In this document: piece after piece, positions 23,838-33,897 of the stretch | Layout of the letters: every line of letters begins with the position of its first letter | Position numbering within the stretch: the stretch's first letter is position 1 | Assembly (NCBI GenBank): GCA_032622095.1 | Contig: CP136065.1 | Coordinates: 53,563,949 to 53,627,948 of the forward strand | Source of the DNA: Siphonodentalium dalli | Taxonomy: Eukaryota; Mollusca; Scaphopoda; Gadilida; Siphonodentaliidae | Direction: 5' to 3' | Length of the DNA stretch: 64,000 nt | Notes under the pieces: model-generated | Databases searched by the model: none | Seen by the model: the letters and a program-made list of their open reading frames with translations, nothing else | What the model was told of the DNA's origin: nothing | Program-made: the position numbers and the translations under genes

Positions 23838-25805
23838 CCCCCGAAAAAGTGGCAAGTCGATGCCGCTTTGTTAAAGAAATTTTTTTAAATGTTGAAATTT
23901 TCTAAGTCGAAAAGGGTTAATAACTCCGTAAAAAACTAATACTCTGAAGTTACAAATATCTACAATCAAAACTGTAGGAGGAGTTGATTACACCATGAAG
24001 GTACCTTCATACAGAAAATTATAAAAAATGTTGAAATATTCTAAGTCGAAAAGGGTTAATAACTCTGTCAAAAAATAATTTTTCTGTCATCTATATACAT
24101 GTTGCACATCTTCAATATATGGGCAACAATATTCTGAAGTTTCAAATCTCTAGGATGAAAACTGTGGGAGGAGTTGATTACACCATGAAGGTACCCTCAT
24201 ACTGAAAATTATAAAAAATGTTGAAATATTCTAAGTCGAAAAGGGTTAATAACTCTGTCAAAAAATAATTTTTCTGTCATCTATATACATGTTGCACATC
24301 TTCAATATATGGGCAACAATATTCTGAAGTTTCAAATCTCTAGGATGAAAACTGTGGGAGGAGTTGATTACACCATGAAGGTACCCTCATACTGAAAATT
24401 ATAAAAAATGTTGAAATATTCTAAGTCGAAAAGGGTTAATAACTCTGTCAAAAAATAATTTTTCTGTCATCTATATACATGTTGCACATCTTCAATATAT
24501 GGGCAACAATATTCTGAAGTTTCAAATCTCTAGGATGAAAACTGTGGGAGGAGTTGATTACACCATGAAGGTACCCTCATACTGAAAATTATAAAATATG
24601 TTGAAATATTCTAAGTCGAAAAGGGTTAATAACTCCGTAAAAAAATAATTTTTCTGTCATCTATATACATGTTGCACATCTTCAATATATGGGCAACAAT
24701 ATTCTGAAGTTTCAAATCTCTAGGATGAAAACTGTGGGAGGAGTTGATTACACCATGAAGGTACCCTCATACTGAAAATTATAAAAAATGTTGAAATTTT
24801 CTAAGTCGAAAATGGTTAATAACTCTGTCAAAAAATAATTTTTCTGTCATCTATATACATGTTGCACATCTTCAATATATGGGCAACAATATTCTGAAGT
24901 TTCAAATCTCTAGGATGAAAACTGTGGGAGGAGTTGATTACACCATGAAGGTACCCTCATACTGAAAATTATAAAAAATGTTGAAATATTCTAAGTCGAA
25001 AAGGGTTAATAACTCCGTAAAAAAATAATTTTTCTGTCATCTATATACATGTTGCACATCTTCAATATATGGGCAACAATATTCTGAAGTTTCAAATCTC
25101 TAGGATGAAAACTGTGGGAGGAGTTGATTACACCATGAAGGTACCCTCATACTGAAAATTATAAAAAATGTTGAAATTTTCTAAGTCGAAAATGGTTAAT
25201 AACTCTGTCAAAAAAAAAATTTTCTGTCATCTATATACATGTTGCACATCTTCAATATATGGGCAACAATATTCTGAAGTTTCAAATCTCTAGGATGAAA
25301 ACTGTGGGAGGAGTTGATTACACCATGAAGGTACCCTCATACTGAAAATTATAAAAAATGTTGAAATATTCTAAGTCGAAAAGGGTTAATAACTCCGTAA
25401 AAAAATAATTTTTCTGTCATCTATATACATGTTGCACATCTTCAATATATGGGCAACAATATTCTGAAGTTTCAAATCTCTAGGATGAAAACTGTGGGAG
25501 GAGTTGATTACACCATGAAGGTACCCTCATACTGAAAATTATAAAAAATGTTGAAATTTTCTAAGTCGAAAATGGTTAATAACTCTGTCAAAAAATAATT
25601 TTTCTGTCATCTATATACATGTTGCACATCTTCAATATATGGGCAACAATATTCTGAAGTTTCAAATCTCTGGGATGAAATCTGTAGGAGGAGATGATTA
25701 CACCATGAAGGTACTCAAAACTGTGACGGACGGACGAACGGACGGACGAACGGACGGACAGACCCCGTTTCTATAGTCCCCCGAAAATAAATTTTTCGGG
25801 GGACA
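23838..25805. mobile_element. Helitron/HINE-like element with ten 190-bp tandem units
   Basis: GAGTTGATTACACCATGAAG recurs every 190 bases: 23981, 24171, 24361, 24551, 24741, 24931, 25121, 25311, 25501, and 25691 with one change. Then come a GGACGGACGAACGG microsatellite (about 25725-25760) and a hairpin, CCCCCGAAAA / TTTTCGGGGG, at about 25779-25804. The left boundary also begins TCCCCCGAAAAA. Units 5-10 alternate between two sequence types. The element is intronic, between UCP4 exons d and e. Confidence 0.85.
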
Positions 25806-25809
25806 ATAA

Positions 25810-27180
25810 ATATTAACATGTGAGAATACAACTACATGTATATTATTGAATATCTACTATAAAGATATTTGCTTATCAAGGTATGAAAATTTTAATCTGG
25901 GTATTCACCCGAAAATTTATGCAAAGTGTTATGAATAATGGTTTCTTTTGTTTTTATTCCTAGAGAATAAGCAGTCCTTCGATATTGAAAAACGCAGGTG
26001 CGCAATTTATTATGCACCTGATTTTGGATCCAGGTGCGAAATTTTGCTTTGGTGCACCTAACGGGAAATATTAGTTATAACCGATGCATAAGTTATAACC
26101 GATGCACGTGCATGTATATAATACACTCAAATAGCATTGCTTTGTGCTATTTTACTAAAATAAAACTTAAAACAAAATAAAAGTGTTCATTGTTGGTTTA
26201 CTTCAACAAAAAGTTCGTTCCTGGAATCATTTTGTACACTGCTGACTCAAGGCAATATACTCCCTGGCTGACTCTCAAGTAGGATCCCATTGTTACTTAT
26301 AAGTCACAATTGTGAATTAGTAGTCTGTACCATTCACTATTTCCTGTTTCGTATGGACTGGTTTCTATTTCATTGAGACTTGAATCTATATCACCAGATT
26401 CTTACAAGATATTTGAGGAGTGATGACCTCGCAATATCAATGATTGTTTTGACAATTTTGTCTCTTTGATTCCTTTGATCACTTTGATTGTCTGCAACAT
26501 GCGGAATCTTGTGACTCGAGAACCATTGATAATGAAAGTAAGTCTTCTTGGTAATAATGTTCAAATTTTTCATGTTATTCTTGGTAATAATGGTTCAAGC
26601 CTTTGACGACCATAACTGCCGTAGAAGCCTTAAAATTAATTTTATTTGACTGTCTGACATTTTGTCAATTATGTTCCTCTTCTCAACTATCACTTTTTTA
26701 CTATAAATAATGCAAATCTGCCCACCCTGGCCACATCAAACATGCTTGCCAATCTCATGCTCAATTCTAAGGTTATAGAAATCTTCAATTGCTCTGATCC
26801 CAGCTCTGTTACTTGTACCATGTAAGGGTAGGCCTATCATGTCTTCATATTCCCCCACACCCACCCCCACTTTACTTGTTTTTCTTTTATCTATTATTCT
26901 ACTATTTTTTTTTCAATCACCTTTTTTTTCTCTCCATTTATTTTATTATACCGGTAGTTATTTTACTTAACTTTTTACTCAAGTTATGCTCAGTGAAATG
27001 TTTAATTGCTACTACATGTGTTTCACACTATTGATGAGATAATTTTGAGACAATAAAATATTAAAAAAAAATTAAAAAAAATTGCACCAAGTGAATGTCA
27101 CCTACTGGTAACCTTTGTTAGGTCTAATTATCAAGTTTGCAAATACAAACGTGTTTGCTTGATCACTATCCATCCATCTT
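25810..27180. other. No gene recognised (UCP4 intron)
   Basis: AT-rich sequence. A short duplication (AGTTATAACCGATGCA) lies near 26073-26105 and a pyrimidine-rich tract at about 26860-26960. Open frames across it are low-complexity and have no splice context. Confidence 0.4.
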
Positions 27181-27235
27181 GATATGACGACTATTCCATG
27201 ACAGTGCCCAACCTTACCTGTGCCAAGCTAATGAA

Positions 27236-27403
27236 CTTATTTTCTGAACATTTCCCACCGACGATTGGAATCATTCTGTTCTTGTATCTGTTTTTCTGTC
27301 TGTCGTCTGTTTTTATTACCTGAACACTCACTAGATGAATAATAGACCAATCCAAAGTATACTGTTGTAACTGAATGGGAGAATGCATTCAGTATGGAAA
27401 GGG
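27236..27403. mobile_element. TTAA-type MITE (family P3), right part only
   Basis: Ends CATTCAGTATGGAAAGGG before TTAA (27404-27407). The left end is missing. It sits about 40 bases from the donor of UCP4 exon d. Confidence 0.65.
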
Positions 27404-27440
27404 TTAATAATATTTGTTTTTGGGTGATAAGAAATCTCAC

Positions 27441-27563
27441 CTTGGAGGTAGACCTTCTACTCGCCTCAGCCCTTCCATCTGCATGCGGACCTTGATGAGA
27501 TCAGTCGGACTGGCAACAAACTGGCCCAATGCTCCTGCAGTAAGACCACATATGGAAGCCTTC
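27441..27563 (-). CDS. SLC25A27: UCP4-like mitochondrial carrier, internal exon d (second carrier signature)
   Basis: This 123-nt exon encodes a [11 protein letters not shown] start, then [19 protein letters not shown] and [18 protein letters not shown] is the repeat-2 carrier signature, and the QMEG-x-RR-x-EG-x-P tail is typical of UCP4. The acceptor is TTACTCAG and the donor GTGAGATTTC. The split TG|G codon restores the Trp begun in exon c. The roughly 2.9 kb intron before it holds several hairpin MITEs. Confidence 0.95.
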
Positions 27564-27881
27564 CTGAGTAACAAGCAAATACATAATTTTGTAATTTGAT
27601 TGTGTCACACAACCAGGGTCAGCGCTGGATAAAAATTAACTTTTGCTAAATAATTTGCCAAATAAAAATATTGATAGAATAATTTTCTGCGACATTTAGT
27701 CTTATTTTGTGGTTTATCACACAACAATAAAACAATCACCGAACAATAAAATTGTAGAAGGGTTGCTTCATCAGAAAGGAACATTACAAGATGATTAGCT
27801 ATGTAAACACCACCGCCACACTAAATAAGGGTAATCCCTCCACACATCGATACTAATGCTATCAGATTAACCGCATCTTAA

Positions 27882-28273
27882 CCCTTTACCCAACAGAACG
27901 GCCCTGTGCCAATGCATTCTCTTATATATGCGAGTCGACCATAGGTCGCCTCGCATATATAAGAGAATGCATTGGCTTAACACATTAAAAATTATAAAAT
28001 TGTTAAAGAATGTAAGAAAAAATGGTAAAAAGTGTTAAAAAATGATTTTTTTTAGGCCAATGCATTCTCTTATATATGCGAGGCGACCTATGGTCGACTC
28101 GCATATATAAGAGAATGCATTGGCACAGGGCATAACTGTAACCATCACAATGTGGTCAATGAGCCGGTTCCACTGATATCCATATTTGTATGGTTTTATT
28201 GAGACAGACCCAAGATAATTTAGGCTGTTGCAGCTTTATTTGGCCGTTTTTGGCCGGTTTGTTGGGTAAAGGG
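27882..28273. mobile_element. TTAA-flanked piggyBac-like MITE (family P1)
   Basis: TTAA at 27878-27881 and 28274-28277 flanks a 392-bp element with ends CCCTTTACCCAACA and TGTTGGGTAAAGGG. It contains two complete hairpin modules A. The rest is unique (GTGGTCAATGAGCCGG, GGCCGTTTTTGGCCGG). A second copy in opposite orientation is at 42045-42397. Confidence 0.9.
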
Positions 28274-28539
28274 TTAATAAAGGTGTTAACTTTTCCTAGA
28301 CCTAATAAAACACCACTAATATTGTTTTATATTATGATAGTTTCCTGAAATGAATGGTATTAATTGACCAATATTTTCAACTTTCTTGAGGAATTAAAAA
28401 GTGACTTGCCAAAACTTTTGCCAAATGAAAATATTTTTTGCCAAATGTGAATTATTTTTGCCAAACCAAATAACCAAAGAAGGATAACAGCAGCATCGAA
28501 ATCGTGAACGTCTCTTTTGCTATGGGAGCCCTAAATTCA

Positions 28540-28760
28540 GATTTCAGTTCTCAGATGGTAAAGATGGTGATGTGCACCCATATCATTGGGTACCTTGATT
28601 ATGCATTGTGTCATCTGCCAATTTGGGGATATAGAGAAACTAAACTATGAAGTCCCCAGAAGGTGAGTTTAGTGATGCTAGCCCACCATGCAGAGTAGCA
28701 TAACTAAATTCACCTTCTGGGGACCTCATTCTTCAAATGTCCGGCACCATATTTTGAGGC
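28540..28760. mobile_element. Foldback MITE family B, partial
   Basis: Reads in the opposite direction to most other copies: a central CTTGATTATGCATTGTG segment, then the AAGTCCCCAGAAGGTGAG and CACCTTCTGGGGACCTCATT arms. Confidence 0.7.
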
Positions 28761-29197
28761 CTGATCATAGGAATATATTTAATATCCATAGCCATCCAAT
28801 ATTTATATGATGTCAGTGTAAATTTCAGGGTGATCAATTTCTGCCCAGTCGGACACACAAAATTCAGAAGGTATTCTTCAGTTGGGTTTTGATTAAAAGA
28901 CCTCAAGGTGTTTGCAATGTGAATAGAAGTTATTGAAATTTTGCCGATAAAATAACAATTAACAACCTGTGTGCATGTATCACCTAAAAACATATCTGCT
29001 TCTCGATGTATCCAAATTTGACTCATTACGGTATCTACCAGAACATTTATACAAACTGCTACAAGTGATGTTTTCTTTTGACTTAATACCAAGAAAATAA
29101 GGTGTTCAACATTATCTGTATTTTGGAGTTATTGTTCATCACTAAACACGTAAACATTACTGACTGTGTTACAGTGAGTGTTTCACAATATACATTT

Positions 29198-29330
29198 ATT
29201 GCATTGTTTCGAGGTTGACATGAGGATTTATCAACCCGAGGAAGTTAATATTCACCGAGGCTGCAAGCCGAGGTGAATATTAACTTCCAAGTGTTGACAA
29301 ATCCTCATGTCAACCACGAAACAATGCAAT
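29198..29330. repeat. Isolated near-perfect foldback palindrome
   Basis: Arms of about 63 bases, ATTGCATTGTTTCGAGGTTG through AATATTCACCGAGG and the complement, flank a CTGCAAG loop. Mismatches are few. It is unrelated to hairpin modules A-C and was seen once in this window. Confidence 0.85.
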
Positions 29331-29414
29331 ATGTGTTTTATTATACCAATGATCTACCAATGTTGTCAAGCCACATTAGGCCTGAAACACCTTACTGATC
29401 CGTGTATATATATA

Positions 29415-29627
29415 CAGTAATGCTCTAATTAATCGACCTCTTAACCAAAGCAGAATTATGGGTAACTTTTCAGGATTTAGTCGGAAATATGGCTTGTTGC
29501 CATTCATCGGAAAGCTCTCCCCGAGAGCTTTCCGATGAATGGCAACAAGCCATATTTCCGACTAAATCCTGAAAAGTTACCCATAATTCTGCTTTGGTTA
29601 AGAGGTCGATTAATTAGAGCATTACTG
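29415..29627. mobile_element. Mariner-like foldback MITE (family C)
   Basis: The 213-bp near-perfect hairpin starts CAGTAATGCTCT and ends AGAGCATTACTG, with TA on both sides (29413-29414 and 29628-29629). Arms are about 105 bases with almost no loop. TA duplication and CAGT ends fit Tc1/mariner. It is intronic in UCP4. Confidence 0.88.
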
Positions 29628-29844
29628 TACATGGATCCATCAAATGCACAACAATGTAGACACTTTATCCTTGGAAAAACCCAGGGATTTACAATCCTAT
29701 TAATAATTCATGACGTCGCGTGACAAAGTCTTGTTATTGACCCATCTTGCCTATTTATAGCACAATCAAGTAGATATCATGATTGATCAACTTCTTTTCC
29801 ATATGATTTAGTATGGGACTTTTAGAAGAAAGGTTATGATCATA

Positions 29845-29963
29845 CAGTAATGCCCTAAGTAATCGACTCATTAACCACAGCAGAATTATGGGTAACTTTT
29901 CAGGATTTAGTCGGAAATATGGCTTGTTGCCATTCATCGGAAAGCTCTCCCCGAGCATTACTG
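29845..29963. mobile_element. Family C foldback MITE, right arm deleted
   Basis: The full left arm is present. The right arm is reduced to GAGCATTACTG, and TA is kept at both ends. It looks like an internal deletion of the hairpin. Confidence 0.85.
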
Positions 29964-30083
29964 TACTTCAACAAACTATATTATGGCCATTATTCGTAAT
30001 TGGAACTCAGAGATTGGTGCATCAGAACCATTGTATCTCAAAGTTTTAAATATTGTATGATGTTCCAGGATTGTGAATTTTAA

Positions 30084-30190
30084 CCCATTCATGACTGGAG
30101 CTTCCTCAAATTTTTCGAAAACCCTGTGCCAATGCATTCTCTTATACATGCGATTCGACCATAGGGAGCCTTGCATAAATAAGTTATGTT
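30084..30190. mobile_element. TTAA-type MITE (family P2), left part only
   Basis: Follows TTAA (30080-30083), starts CCCATTCATGACTGGAGC, then a degenerate hairpin module A with a decayed second arm. Confidence 0.6.
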
Positions 30191-30349
30191 CTTCTTGGTA
30201 CATGTAATATTGGTTCAACAAACTTGGCTTGATATTTCAGCTGTGTCGACCGCGAACACATTCCATAGATTTAATACAGACAAAATTGCCTAGCTACCGT
30301 ATACATTTGTTTTCCATTGCCATTTGTAATATTTAGAATACCTGGCTAC

Positions 30350-30452
30350 ATATTGACCTACCATTGGAAACCATTACTAGATATTGACCTACCATTGGAA
30401 ACCATTACTACATATTGACCTACCATTGGAAACCATTACTAGATATTAACCT
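30350..30452. repeat. 31-bp intronic minisatellite carrying 5' splice-site copies
   Basis: About 3.3 units with a 31-bp period (ATTGACCTACCATTGGAAAC). On the UCP4 sense strand each unit reads TGGTAGGTCAATAT. The authentic exon c donor, abutting the array, reads TGGTAGGTTAATAT. The array therefore lies immediately downstream of the exon in the transcript. Confidence 0.9.
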
Positions 30453-30454
30453 AC

Positions 30455-30539
30455 CACACTGGGAAATGACCAGCTGAGTCCTTTTTGAACACCTTATCCC
30501 TAAGAACCTCATAGAATGTCATTCTACATCCAGTATAAA
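30455..30539 (-). CDS. SLC25A27: UCP4-like mitochondrial carrier, internal exon c
   Basis: This 85-nt exon encodes YTGCRMTFYEVLRDKVFKK followed by DSAGHFPV and the first two bases of a Trp codon. It corresponds to the end of carrier repeat 1 and the linker into repeat 2 in UCP4 (the conserved YxGxRMxxYExLR block). The acceptor is TTAATTTCAG and the donor is GTAGGTTAATAT. The donor abuts a 31-bp minisatellite whose units each contain a near copy of this same donor (see the repeat at 30350-30452). Confidence 0.93.
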
Positions 30540-30977
30540 CTGAAATTAAGGAAAGTTGCTAGTGATGATCAGCCCTCGAAATTAGCTATGACAAAAGGCA
30601 ATGCAGTAGAAAAATCTGTTACAAACAATATAGAATTTCATGCCATTCTAAGACAAATAGCGCGAAAAGAAAATGCCAATTTCAAGGACTAGATGATATA
30701 CTAGTACTATAACCACCATTATCTCAGTGACAAATATAAAAACAAGAATTAAGGTACCGTATTTTGTATCCCATCAATATTTATGTGAATATCCCCACAA
30801 CAGTCGTAAATTATTCAGTCATTTAGAGGAATTTTCAAAAATTGAGTTAAAAAAATGACATTAGGCCATTCATTGGACTTAATATCTGAACATTCTCCAA
30901 GTGAACTGCTTGTCAACAAATACAAAGTCATGATAGCATTATATATACATGTATACGTATAACATTATTACTAATAC

Positions 30978-31040
30978 CTATGTGTCTGTATAATGCTGGG
31001 AGCACTCCTTGCCACAACTTGAATACTCCCTCTTCTCTGA
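30978..31040 (-). CDS. SLC25A27: UCP4-like mitochondrial carrier, internal exon b
   Basis: This 63-nt exon encodes REEGVFKLWQGVLPALYRHI. It holds the EG-x-x-x-LW-x-G matrix-helix motif of carrier repeat 1 and the start of its second transmembrane helix. The acceptor is TTTTAG and the donor is GTATTAG. The phases (two bases in, one base out) join exon a and exon c without a break: G|TC and G|TT both give Val. The intron to exon a is only about 460 bases long and holds no recognised repeat. Confidence 0.93.
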   Translation of the reverse strand, partial: SEKREYSSCGKECSQHYTDT

Positions 31041-31498
31041 CTAAAAGAGAACAATCTCATTATGAGTTATCTGACGGAAGTACTGATCTGGGTTCGAAAT
31101 ACAATTTTTTGCTGATAATTCAAAAGTCAATTTTTTTATATTCACTTTTCTACAGTGACCTTGTGTGAATTATCCACAGCAAATTAACGTCCGTTTTGTC
31201 CATCAGTATGCTCTTGAATGGCAATCAAAAGTGTATAAAATCTGTCAGACTCGCACTGTGAATTGGCTAAACAATTTGGGTCGTACAATTTTTCACTTAA
31301 TTTTAAATTCATGCAGCAACGGATGCGCGAAATATAGTACTGCACAAATATAAATACGAGTAAGGTGGTAAATTTCACTTCACCAAGATGCTTTATCAGC
31401 TTATGCTAATCATCATACAAGGATAGTTTGAAATTTGTAAGCAACTCAAATACATGTGGTACATGTATATACATGTATTTGAAAAATAAATTACTCAC

Positions 31499-31627
31499 CA
31501 ATACCAACAGCTGTTCCAAGCACACCTCTGTGTGGAATCCTGGCCTTGGTAAGATTCTCGTGAACATGATGAGACTTCTCTCCTTGTATTTGCAGTCTAG
31601 TTTTGGTCAAATCCAGAGGGTATGTTA
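31499..31627 (-). CDS. SLC25A27: UCP4-like mitochondrial carrier, internal exon a (first carrier signature)
   Basis: This 129-nt exon encodes TYPLDLTKTRLQIQGE and continues to GVLGTAVGI. PLDLTKTR is the PX[D/E]XX[K/R]X[R] signature of carrier repeat 1, and the wording matches UCP4 better than UCP1-3 or UCP5/6. A TTCTTTACAG acceptor precedes it and a GTGAGTAA donor follows it. It starts with the last two bases of a Val codon and ends on one base of the next Val codon. UCP4 is an inner-mitochondrial-membrane SLC25 carrier; its transport activity (proton or anion leak) is inferred from the family. The seven exons total 688 nt, about 229 residues, against about 320 for the full protein. The roughly 40-residue N-terminal exon, which should lie at higher coordinates on this strand, was not found. 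Confidence 0.93.
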
Positions 31628-31704
31628 CTGTAAAGAACAAGTATGCATTTAAATTATATGTACATGTATAGAAATACATGTACATGTAATGTTCTGTAAC
31701 AAGC

Positions 31705-32125
31705 CGGCAGAATGAGGTCTCCAGATGGTGAATTTAGTCTATCCCGCATGGTGGGCTAGCGTCACCAAATTCACTTCTGGGAACCTCATTCTACTGAGGC
31801 CTCAACTGCTATGGGAGACCTAGGATCAGATTGAAGTTCCCCAGTTGAATTTGGTGATGTTAACCCATTAGTCACCTCGATTAGTCATTTTATCTTCTGA
31901 AAATTTATGGGATACATGTACATGTATAGAAACTGAACAAAAGGGAAAATGTACATGTAACTAAAACCAAAGTTAATTTGAGACTACTACACAACTTCCC
32001 AGAATGAGGTCCCCAGATGGATAATTTGGTGATGCTAGCCTGTGGTGTGGGATAGCATCACTAAATTCACCCTCTGGGGACCTCATTCTGCAAATGACAG
32101 ACACACTATTTGCAGGATTGTTCTA
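31705..32125. mobile_element. Foldback MITE family B
   Basis: Left arm GAATGAGGTCTCCAGATGGT near 31711, right end ATTCACCCTCTGGGGACC then GACAGACACACTATTTGC near 32095-32115. It begins about 80 bases upstream of UCP4 exon a. Confidence 0.75.
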
Positions 32126-32187
32126 CAAATAATCTTTAATATACATGATAATAAATTTACAGAAGCAATCCAGGTTGGTACATGTAT

Positions 32188-32401
32188 AAGGTAATGCCCT
32201 AAGTAATCGACTCCTTAAACACAGCAGAATTATGGGTAACTTTTCAGGATTTAGTCAGAAATATGGCTTGTTGCCATTCATCGGAAAGATCTCGGGGAGA
32301 GCTTTCCGATGAATGGCAACAAGCCATATTTCCGACTAAATCCTGAAAAGTTACCCATAATTCTGCTGTGTTTAAGGAGTCGATTACTTAGAGCATAACT
32401 G
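32188..32401. mobile_element. Mariner-like foldback MITE (family C)
   Basis: Near-perfect hairpin; the ends are slightly decayed (AGGTAATGCC at left, GCATAACTG at right), with TA on both sides. The centre is AAAGATCTCGGGGAGAGCTT. Confidence 0.85.
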
Positions 32402-32954
32402 TACATGTATTTACTAATATTTGCAACACAGAGTGAAATTTGAATGCAGGACATTGTTCGGTTGAAATTACGACTTGTGACATTGCATTTAAATGTGATG
32501 ATAAATATATATATATGTTTTTCCCCTCTTTTTTAGTTACAGTGTCCTTTCGCACATCAATGTTCGCTATCCCAGACAGATTTGAATGGGGCCCCACTCT
32601 GTCCACTTTATTTGCGACTTCTGGATTATTCTTTAGTCAAATTTCATGTTATATTTTGCTTCGAGTTATAAAATTTACAAAAAAAATAAATTGTCTATCA
32701 TTGGTTTTGATGCTTCTCTATTGATCAAAAAAATTTTAGCTTATGGGTTGGACGATGTTCGGGGTGTTGTACAATGCTCACATTGACTTGTGTGTCAAAT
32801 TGTTAAATTATGATCGGGAAATAAGTTAACTGTGTGGTATGCATATAGCAATACTTTTCATGGCATTTGTCACTGGTCTAATCAATGATTTGTACAGATT
32901 GTGGATCCGTATTGAGACATCTGAAATACATGTAGATAGGCTGTAGTGAATATA

Positions 32955-33166
32955 CAGTAATGCTCTAAGTAATCGACTTCTTAACCACAGCAGAATTATG
33001 GGTAACTTTTCAGGATTTAGTCGGAAATATGGCTTGTTGCCATTCTCGGAAAGCTCTCGGGGAGAGCTTTCCGATGAATGGCAACAAACCATATTTCCGA
33101 CTAAATCCTGAAAAGTTACCAATAATTCTGCTGTGGTTAAGAAGTCGATTACTTAGAGCATTACTG
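32955..33166. mobile_element. Mariner-like foldback MITE (family C)
   Basis: 212 bp, CAGTAATGCTCT to AGAGCATTACTG, flanked by TA. Two small indels or substitutions distinguish the arms. Confidence 0.88.
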
Positions 33167-33214
33167 TATGTTTACATGACAATCAAATGTAATGGACTGA
33201 GAGAAAAATATTAA

Positions 33215-33488
33215 CCCTTTCATGTTTAGAGCTTCCTGAAATTTTGAGAAAACCCTATGCCAAAGAATACTCTTATACATGTATATGCGAGTCTCCCATA
33301 GGGAGCCTCGCATATATAAGAGAATACATTGGCCTAACAATATTTACCTTGACCTTATAAGCCAGAGCATTCTCTTATACATGTATATGCAAGGCTCCAT
33401 ATTGCAGACTCACATATATAAGAGAATGCACTGGCACATGGTCATTAAAAATTAATGCTGCACCAGTGCAGCTCCCGTCATGAAAGGG
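33215..33488. mobile_element. TTAA-flanked piggyBac-like MITE (family P2)
   Basis: TTAA at 33211-33214 and 33489-33492; ends CCCTTTCATG and CATGAAAGGG. The 274-bp element contains two hairpin modules A whose arms carry inserted ACATGT motifs. Confidence 0.88.
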
Positions 33489-33609
33489 TTAATTTAATCC
33501 ACCAGTTGAGGGTACATAAAGGGAATAGAAGTTTATTTTGTTGCATTCCATGGATAATGGATGCAAGTTGGTCTGACATTTTTATGTTGATAACATGATG
33601 ACATATCAC

Positions 33610-33831
33610 TCAACCATACTGTTGGATGTTGGTATCAAGCATGAAAGTTGTGTTTGAAGCAAAATGAAGAGGCAGTGTGGCTCCACACCCAAACTGGACA
33701 TTTTTTTTGCTCACTGTCGCTTTAAGAGATGATAAACAGAGGGTCATGAAAAGGATTGTGATGGCGCAGCTTGGAACACCAGAAACAACTCCATGTGGCT
33801 GCCTGATCGGTGTAGAGTCCAGGTCAGACAT
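33610..33831 (-). other. Small open frame with one hydrophobic segment, unrecognised
   Basis: A 73-codon frame begins AGCCATGTCTGACC, a good start context, and includes a hydrophobic stretch (CAITILFMTLCLSSL) at residues 22-36. It lies upstream of UCP4 exon a on the same strand, but its sequence does not resemble a carrier N-terminus and no in-frame donor to exon a was found. It may be chance. Confidence 0.15.
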
Positions 33832-33897
33832 GGCTCAGCATGCAGTGAGCTACAATGTTAGTATGCGTCTGACTTCTGCGGGGATTATAGACTAATC

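Noticed and set aside
23838-25805. CRISPR-like array
   Set aside because: Regular 190-bp spacing reflects full tandem units, without unique spacers between short repeats, in a eukaryotic intron.
28733-29092. 119-codon minus-strand open frame
   Set aside because: It starts inside the arm of a family B MITE, has no recognisable domain and does not fit between UCP4 exons c and d, which already join in phase.
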